This document shows positions 57,240 to 64,000 of a stretch of 64,000 nucleotides of DNA, piece after piece. The stretch lies in NCBI RefSeq assembly GCF_933775445.1, contig NC_065876.1, forward strand, positions 26,970,001 through 27,034,000. The letters run 5' to 3'. Numbering within the stretch: position 1 is the first letter of the stretch; each line of letters opens with the position of its first letter. The notes below the pieces were generated by a model. The model saw nothing but the letters and a program-made list of their open reading frames with translations. It did not search any database and was not told the origin of the DNA. Made by a program: the position numbers and the translations under genes. This DNA is from Argentina anserina (lineage: Eukaryota; Streptophyta; Magnoliopsida; Rosales; Rosaceae).

Positions 57240-58469
57240 GGCATAATATATGGTCGAGCATTAGCCACAAAGATCATGCTCTAACTAATACTAAAAGATC
57301 ATGATAGGTTACAATATTACATTAAGTTTGGAATTCCACCTATCGTTTTTTAGAGATTATTGTTTAGAGTTTACGGGTTTCTAGAGTTTATACCTCAAAC
57401 AAAGTCTACATTTCTATCATTTAGTGGCCGTACAAACTATAGACCCATGTCCTCTTATGGGTAAATGTGGTCAATATTGGCTATGTAGCGGTTTGGGGTG
57501 ACTTCCAAAAGTGGGGAGCAGTGGGGTTAGTTGGGTCATTAATGACAAAACTAACTACCTTATCACCTACTCCATTTTCTAGAACATCTACAATTCGCAT
57601 GGCTGCGAGTATGTAACACATGTAGGCTTAGCACATACATGTACCCATACGAGGAAAGGGAAGCATGTATGTACGGCCACAAAAGTATGGATATGAGGTA
57701 TAAGCCCTGGTACTTGGCATTTTCCTTATCATGTTGCTCAAACCATAAACCCAAAACCCTAAACACTATACTCTAAAACGATAGGTGGAAGTCCAAGTTG
57801 AATGTGAAATTGTTATCGTACCATGAACATTACCGACATGTCATAGTTAGAGCATGAAATCCATGGCTAAATCCAAGGCATGTATCATGCGCATGTTTAG
57901 TATAAGGGATCATTTGTTCGTTGAAGCTATGGTAACCCTATATCTGATCAGGAGTGATTGATGCTGGATCGCCGTGGTAGAGTTTACAAGTGATCATCGT
58001 TCTTGTCCAATGTGATCATCAATCCTAATTCGTGTACACATTAGTAATGACGAATGTATTAGATCTCGATCTGCATAGTTTGCAGAGAACCTTAGCTACG
58101 TACTAACTTATTACCTCTATGAATATCAAGTTGGACGCCAAATCCACTATATGGAATTGTAGATGCTTACTTTATTCTCTCCACCCACATATTTATTTAG
58201 TATAAATCATTTCACATGGTAAATTCCTTCAATTATACTATGGGAAATTCCAGTTTTAAACTATTTCACCAAGGAGTATTAGAATTTATAAACAGTTTTT
58301 CTATTATGTTACAACATGTCTACGAGACTCACATAGACAGCCTTATTGTCACCAAAGACACCAAAGACTTGAACTTTAGTGGCCTCCGATCACCAAGGTC
58401 TAAACTTTTCAAGATCCCACATCCCAAATTGACTCTGAAACCCGGGTTCTTGGTGAACAGTGAAGTTGA

Positions 58470-58680
58470 GCACGTCAACGTGGTGATATTGGGGAGGGTA
58501 CCCATTGTTAGCGCAATCGTCCTCGATCTTATGCTTGATCGTCTGCGATTCCAGAGCCATTGCCTCATCCATATTGAACGACTCGCCGTCAGAGTTCTTC
58601 AGGGTTATCTTCCTACTGGACGATATCGTCTCGATCGCTGCTGTGGTTGTGTTAGAAACCGGAGAGGCGTGAAAAATCAT
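58470..58680 (-). pseudogene. SKP1-like (ASK) pseudogene, N-terminal half
   Basis: On the minus strand the frame from 58680 reads [40 protein letters not shown], the N-terminal BTB/POZ-like part of SKP1, the adaptor joining cullin-1 to F-box proteins in SCF ubiquitin ligases. A frameshift at about 58500 moves the expected continuation (TLPNITT, compare PLPNVTS in the family) to another frame, after which similarity is lost, so the F-box-binding C-terminal half is missing. The long N-terminal extension before KITLK is unusual. It lies immediately outside the right end of the 2.5 kb foldback. Confidence 0.75.
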
Positions 58681-59676
58681 GTGGCAAATTCAGTGTTGAA
58701 CACTTGAACTACCTGCTATTAAGGTTGCCGGTTTAAACTCCAGGTTTGGCCGGTTTCAATTTGGGGTCTACTATTACAAGACATGCGTTAACGCACCAAA
58801 GTCTTTTCCGTAAATCTGCACTATATCCTAAACTAAAATAAAGTAAACTCCAAACATTAATTAGACATCGCCGGACAACATGGTAGTGCCATCACCAATT
58901 CACCACCCACTAATTCCACGCGATATCATAATGCCGGAGGAATTTCTGCCGTCATTGAATCACAAATTCGGATTATTGCATGCACGCTAGAGCTAAACCC
59001 TAACTAGCATAGCAACACCGACCCTCTCACTGATTGTTTAATTGTTTGATATCTTATGTTGTTTTTAAGTTTTATCTATTCAGTAGACTCATCTCTTTAT
59101 ATTCTACATAAAATGGTGTAAATGATATCCTGACTTCGAAGATAAAGTTTTGTAATTGATAAGCCATCAGGTCAAATGTATATTGCTACATTGTAACATT
59201 AAAAAGAAAAAAGAAAAAAGGATATTGCTACAATGCTACATATCTTCAACTCTATTTTCATGCAATTGACCAGTAATTAATTATAATTGAGGCAGTCACG
59301 ATCTTAATCTTGAGAGGATTAATTTATGCAGTCAAATATAATGTAGTTCTAAACTCGATCTCAAAGCTATATTCTAAAAAAGCATGATTTCGTATTCAAA
59401 ATTAACACGGCAAGCTAGTTGCTAACAAACACAACGACCACCCCGTCTGTGTAATTGTGTATTATGTCGATGACTGGATGCTAATCAAGTCATAGCACAG
59501 TAAAGAACAACAAATCTCACTTTGAATTAAACTCTGAAATAATACATTGATATTAATAGATTATAGATTATAGATTATAGATTATTACAAAGAAATAGAT
59601 TATTACAGAAAAGGATCCAGCTGATACAGTCCACATGCAGATGAAGAAATTAATAAAATAAACAATGGTGACTTTC
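58681..59676. other. Intergenic; contains the 3' UTR region of the UGT gene
   Basis: Non-coding. A short tandem ATAGATTATAGATT repeat lies at about 59558-59583 (ATAGATT units), close to the 3' side of the glycosyltransferase gene. Confidence 0.4.
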
Positions 59677-61924
59677 TCATATCCTCACTAATTTTCTGGG
59701 AGCTAGAAGAACTTGGTTGACCATCTTGTCCAAATTCACAAAAGACGAACCCTTCGGACCAGTGGCGGCTTCCATTGCCGACCTGTTCCATTCCAGAGCT
59801 TTCTTCTTCATCTCTTTCCCTTCTTCTCCCTCCATCAACTTCCTCACAAGCCCTTCTACGTAATCTCTCTTAGGATCGCCCTCAATCTCCATCCCTATTC
59901 CCCACTCTGTGCAACTGTACCTGCAGTTCGTCTGCTGCTCGGCGAAGAAAGGCCAGCAGATCATCGGCACTCCGCCGCTGATACTCTCGACCGTTGAGTT
60001 CCAGCCGCTGTGAGTCAAGAACCCTCCGACAGCGGGGTGTCTCAGGACTTCTTCCTGAGCGCACCAACCTGCCAACATACTTCTTTCTCTCGTCTCCTCT
60101 ACAAACTCTGCCGGCACCACAGCCGATGCTCCCCCAACTAGGTCAGGCCGGATCACCCAGAGAAACGTCTTCCTGCTGTTTGCGAGCCCCCAAGCGAACT
60201 CGATCAGCTGAGTTTCGGTCATCACTGTGATGCTTCCGAAGTTCACGTAGACTACAGAGTTGGGCTCTTTGGTGTCCAACCATTCGAGACACTCCTCTTC
60301 CTTCCAGAGATTCGAACCAAGTGTTTGCAGCTCACTTTCGGGTGGGATTTGGTTGATTAGTAGGTTTAGGGGTCCGATGGACAAGATTGGTGGTAGGAGA
60401 GTTGAGAGTGCTTCGAGGACGTCGTGCTCTATGTCGTCGAACGTGTTTAGGATGATGGCGGAGGCTCTCTTAGCTCGTTCGGTTTCGTGGAGAACGAAAT
60501 CGATCATTATGTCGTTTCGGTCTGTCGTTCTTATGAAGGTTGGGATATCCTTCAAACGGATATCTTTCATGCCTGGTATCCAGTCTATCACGGTGTCCAA
60601 GTACCCGTTTGTTAAGTAACTATCATCTGCAAATTAAAGCAATAGAACATAGTTAGTGTCCCATTTACATAATTGCATGTACTGATTTTTTTGGGTCAAT
60701 ATGTACTGATTTGTATTAAACGAAATGCACAACATAGTAAAGGAGCAATACATTGATTTAAGTAAGCTTATGTGAAAACACAAGACCCCTAATTTATGTG
60801 TAATATAGTAATTTTTTATAGTGTAAATGGATATAGCTTGCGGTCGATCTTGTATAATAGACCGCTGATTTCTATTACATAATGTGATGCAGCTTATTAA
60901 CACATTAACATACATCTGCTAAATGGATATTCAGGCAAAATAATCCATTCAAGCCTTTGAAGACATTTAATGGAAGAGTAAATGAGTCGGTTCTGTTAGA
61001 TTCGAAATCTGAATAGTACAAATGAGTTTGGTTCATGGTCCTGGTTCATGTTATTGATAACTCATAAATAGAACTTCCAATAAATCAAATCATTGAAAGA
61101 TATGAAATCAGAGACACCGAATGGATAAGATTGAATCAATAATCCACCATTATGTTCCGACACATTTCGATGGTAGACACTAAATTTCCACAACAAGATT
61201 AGATCCAATCACGAAGATCGATCCCTAGCTATGTTCGTTCAATGAAGTTACCATGCATATTAACAAGAATTTATAAGAACTGGTCAGTGAGTTGCTGCAC
61301 ACGAACACTAACAAATGTTTTTTATCCGTTGATTCATATTTCACCTGATTAAACTTAGAAATTCGTAAATATGAGGATGGGATGAAAACCTTGTTGAAAA
61401 ATAATACCTTTAAGAGGAGTGTAACCCTTGTCAATTAGATGCTGATAGTGAACGTAACCCATGAATCCACAAGCACTAGTAGTCCAGAAAAGCACTTCCG
61501 GCACACCAAGCTCCTCGGCCGCGTCAAGAGTGAAGCTCATGACACCATCGGAAACCACGCAGCTCACCGGCGGCGAGTTCACATCGGAGTTCAGCTTCCC
61601 AAGAAGCTCCCTGAAGTGTGGAAGGCAGTACTTCCTGGTGGACTCGCACAGGTCCGGTACGTGCTGTGTGGCATTCGCTTCGGTAGGAGGAAGCCCGTCG
61701 GGGATGGTCTTGAACTGAAAAGAAGGGAGACCGTCGAGGGCGGTGGGGCCTCGGGAGTTAAGGAGGCGCTTTTGGTTGTACTCGGTGTGGACGAAGGTGA
61801 TGTGGAAGCCGTTGTGGTGGAGGAGCTTGGCTAACTTGAGCATAGGGTTTATGTGACCCTGAGCTGGGTAAGGGATGCATACGGCATGTGGCTTGGTGTC
61901 TACAATCAAAGAATTGGAACCCAT
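59677..61924 (-). CDS. UDP-glycosyltransferase, UGT85 family; exons 61408-61924 and 59677-60626
   Basis: Two exons, 488 residues. Transfers a sugar, probably glucose from UDP-glucose, to a small acceptor in the cytosol; the acceptor is unknown, and UGT85 members act on cyanohydrins, terpenols, cytokinins and others. Exon 1 (517 bp) carries the acceptor-binding half with [12 protein letters not shown], including the likely catalytic His24, and [11 protein letters not shown] with the likely partner Asp126. The intron (60627-61407, 781 bp, GT-AG, phase 1) joins TPLK to [20 protein letters not shown], the conserved UGT85 intron position. Exon 2 holds the 44-residue PSPG donor box from Trp360 ([20 protein letters not shown]) to Gln403 (FFAEQQ); the final Gln favours UDP-glucose. 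The ATG at 61924 (MGSNSLIV) is the only one ahead of the fold. Length is normal for the family, with no defects. Confidence 0.93.
60627..61407 (-). other. Intron of the UGT85 gene
   Basis: GTATTA donor at 61407 and TTTGCAG acceptor ending at 60627. AT-rich, no insertion of note. It separates the acceptor-binding and donor-binding halves. Confidence 0.85.
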
Positions 61925-61975
61925 TCTTTCTCAGTTGCTCTGGAAACTTGGGTGAAGAAGAAGTGATGGTATCGG

Positions 61976-61983
61976 CTTTTATA
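61976..61983 (-). promoter_or_regulatory. TATA box of the UGT85 gene
   Basis: TATAAAAG on the minus strand about 52 bp upstream of the ATG, implying a short 5' leader of about 20 bases. Confidence 0.6.
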
Positions 61984-62147
61984 GAGGTGGAAGAGTACAC
62001 AAGAAGTAATTGAGTTTTTTGTTTTTGTTTTTTTTATGAAGGGGTTAAAAGTAAGTCAAATAAATCTGACAGAACCAAACAGTGACTTAATTTGCACGTC
62101 ATGGAATGCAATGCTAAGCTTGGCTGCGAAATATCACCAGTCGGTTT

Positions 62148-62148
<1 letters not shown>

Positions 62149-62204
<56 letters not shown>
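62149..62204. repeat. (AG)28 microsatellite
   Basis: Perfect, uninterrupted AG dinucleotides over 56 bp, about 225 bp upstream of the UGT start codon. On the gene strand it is a CT repeat, a motif common in plant core promoters. Confidence 0.95.
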
Positions 62205-62208
<4 letters not shown>

Positions 62209-63560
62209 GAAGTTCAAGACGATGTCTTCATTTTTTAGGTTGAAATGAGCTCGAAATTTCTTGGACCATTTGGAATGCTAGATTCATTACAGCTCGTCCT
62301 TTAATTTTCATATGCTGAACTGTTGAAAGTTGCATGTTGTCATTTCAATTGTTTTTAATTATTATATCCAGTAGACATTAATATAAGGAAAAAATTATTA
62401 TATGTATTTGGTACATGATTTATGCGGCACATTATTTTAATGTTATTAGTATAATTTTTACTGTATTTATTTCTGATTGGTTACTCATATTTAAATAAAT
62501 TTGTTCTTTTACCGCGTACATATTTATCACACCATGAACTAATATGATTGGCTGTGTACACCACATGACAGTATCACGTGGTGTTTCGGGTACACAGAAT
62601 AATTACTCTAATATAAGAATGTAAGCAAATTTGCGAATATTCGTCAAATCATTTTTGATCTATGTATGATAAGAAAAAATAAACTATTATCTCAAAAATG
62701 AAATTATTTACTAGCTACAATGCTACGGCATGTTCTTATTAGGTTATTGAAATGAGAGTTTGTCAACGACAATCCATACTTTTTGGGTGTGGTTATTGCC
62801 ATCTCACGGTATTCTTTGTTCACCCTAGCTACAATCATAATTCATTCCAAATATTATATTTTTACCCTTGAAACTAAAAAAATAATAATAAAGTAAAATA
62901 TATTTAACGATAAACGAAATTAAATAATTATTTAAATTTTAGTATTAAGCACAAGTAACAACTCCAACAACTCATCATATGACTGTTTGGTATCATTTTT
63001 TTTTTGCATATTGTATTCATTAAGGTATTTGTTCTTAATCTTCAATATTGTCACAATATATATAATATAGTTCGAGTAGAAAAAACATCAAGCAAAAAGT
63101 ATGAAAGTTATATAAAAAAGAAGGGGTTGAATAGAGAAAATAATATAAGACAATAGGATGAATTAAAAGAAAAATAAAAAAGATATTAATTTTAGTTTGA
63201 CATTCTTTTTAATCATTTAATTTTACAATATTTATGTTTTTTTTCTAAGAATAAATGTAAAATATTTGAGTTTAAATATAATTATATGAAGAACAAAGAA
63301 GACGGTGGAGTGACAATGACGCAGTCATACTTTTTTTATCTATTGGTGGTGATTGATGTGTCTAACTGGGTCGCCTTAGATGTTGTAAGGTATGTATGAA
63401 TGTTTCCAATTTGTATCCAATGGAGTTCAAAACTGTGATACCCTTCCTAACGACGCAACTATATATTCTATTATTGAAACTTTTTCCTATATACACCAAT
63501 TTGTAATTTTTGCATACCATGTCATTTTTATCGCTCTGGTAGTTATATGACTAATATCCT
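62205..63560. other. AT-rich intergenic, possible Helitron-type end near 62712
   Basis: No gene. On the minus strand GCCGTAGCATTGTAG followed by CTAGT at about 62712-62735 resembles the 3' end of a Helitron (compare 47868), but I could not find the other end. Confidence 0.3.
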
Positions 63561-64000
63561 AGGTTGCACAGAATCATGTACGGGTACGTAGAAGCGAAAC
63601 GTTTAGAAACGCGGAAACGTGTTTTTTAAAATTTTTAGGAAGCGGGTACGTTTTGGAAACGTCAAAATAAAATAAAATAAATATATCTAAATCATATAAA
63701 AAATAAATATAATAACAAATTTTTAGTTGAAGTAACTCAAAATCTCAAATAGAGTAAATAACTTGTTGTTCAACATTCGAAATGATATAAATATAATGAA
63801 AGATCTAGGTATCAATAAGAGAAAATGAGGGTCGGCGACTCGGCGGTAGGTCAAAAATATGTCGAAATAAGTCATTTGACTCGACGGAGGTATGTCTAGC
63901 CTTTCATTAAAAAAACTAAAAAAACATAAAAAATTCGGAAACTCGCGTTTCCAAAACACATTTTTCTGGAAATACGTTTCCGTCGCGTTTCCGGATTAGT
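63561..64000. mobile_element. Repeat element with inverted GGAAACG motifs, cut by the window edge
   Basis: The left side has GAAACG, GCGGAAACGTG and TTTTGGAAACGTC; the right side has GCGTTTCCAAAACAC and ACGTTTCCGTCGCGTTTCC. The inverted arrangement about 350 bp apart suggests terminal or subterminal repeats of a small transposon. The right boundary is not in the window. Confidence 0.4.

Larger units (their letters stand above)
55728..58265. mobile_element. Large foldback element, about 2.5 kb, with long degenerate inverted arms and nested insertions
   Basis: Left and right parts are inverted copies over long distances. AATTTACCATATGAAATTAT at about 55775 pairs with the complement of 58190-58225; GCAAACTATG at 55921 pairs with CATAGTTTGC at about 58074; the GATGATCACATCGAACAAG block (about 55981) pairs with 57990-58015; AGCTTCAACGAACAAATGA (56760) pairs with 57912-57930; and CCACCTATCGTTTT (57337) pairs with AAAACGATAGGTGG at 57777. 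The left arm is expanded by an internal duplication and by a hAT-like MITE. The loop (about 57350-57770) carries TTTAGAGTTTA and CCCTAAAC motifs. I could not define a target duplication. Confidence 0.7.

Noticed and set aside
58216..58707. A 163-codon plus-strand frame
   Set aside because: It is antisense to the SKP1-like pseudogene and runs across the end of the foldback; no domain.
1..64000. CRISPR arrays, operons, phage or plasmid features
   Set aside because: The sequence is plant nuclear DNA; the regular repeats found are transposon satellites, a NUMT array and microsatellites, with no repeat-spacer pattern.

Overview
The window is nuclear DNA from a flowering plant, almost certainly a eudicot. 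It has intronless secreted EXORDIUM/PHI-1-type genes, a two-exon UGT85-type glucosyltransferase, long AT-rich intergenic stretches, fragments of mitochondrial DNA and a dense, nested transposon population (CACTA, Mutator-like, hAT-like, Helitron-like, copia and LTR remnants). A rosaceous genome would fit the look of some LTR termini, but that is a weak guess.

Layout. 1-3.1 kb: an unrecognised plus-strand gene remnant. 3.5-7.4 kb: a small MITE-like hairpin, short repeats and a solo-LTR-like block. 8.6-9.6 kb: a GC-rich EXL2-like gene, followed by a 1.1 kb inverted-repeat transposon with a retroelement primer-binding motif inside it. 13.26-17.10 kb: a complete non-autonomous CACTA element with a 3-bp target duplication; it has captured exons of a Xaa-Pro aminopeptidase (APP1-like) gene and of a second gene. 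17.5-18.5 kb: a mitochondrial atp9 3' end integrated in the nucleus and triplicated as 333-bp units. 18.6-38.9 kb: the core, a head-to-tail minus-strand array of five EXO/PHI-1 genes. Four are intact (20.9, 30.1, 34.9 and 37.9 kb). The copy at 18.6 kb has lost its start codon. Non-coding flanks are duplicated along with the genes, so the array grew by segmental duplication; unit A later received a hAT-like element and a 2.8 kb tandem-array insertion. 40.7-44 kb: copia/TRIM debris and a 1.5 kb minisatellite. 46.1-47.8 kb: a plus-strand EXL pseudogene broken by frameshifts and a ~0.7 kb insertion. 47.87-52.17 kb: a candidate Helitron. 53-58.3 kb: a nest of transposons with clean target duplications (hAT-like 688 bp; Mutator-like foldback 1,110 bp; a 2.5 kb foldback carrying a 434-bp hAT-like MITE). 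A single crotonase-family exon lies between two of them, and a SKP1-like pseudogene lies just beyond. 59.7-61.9 kb: an intact UGT85-family gene. The right end is AT-rich repeat sequence.

Function. The EXO/EXL proteins are secreted apoplastic proteins linked in Arabidopsis to brassinosteroid- and carbon-status-dependent growth. The four intact array copies share a core promoter layout (TATA about 110 bp upstream of the ATG) and three share a GACAACGYGTTG box about 190-240 bp upstream. This suggests shared regulation of a recently expanded family. The UGT85 gene is an unrelated neighbour. Everything else is best explained as transposon activity, gene capture and organelle DNA transfer. I found no CRISPR arrays, operons or rRNA genes, and no tRNA genes that I can support.
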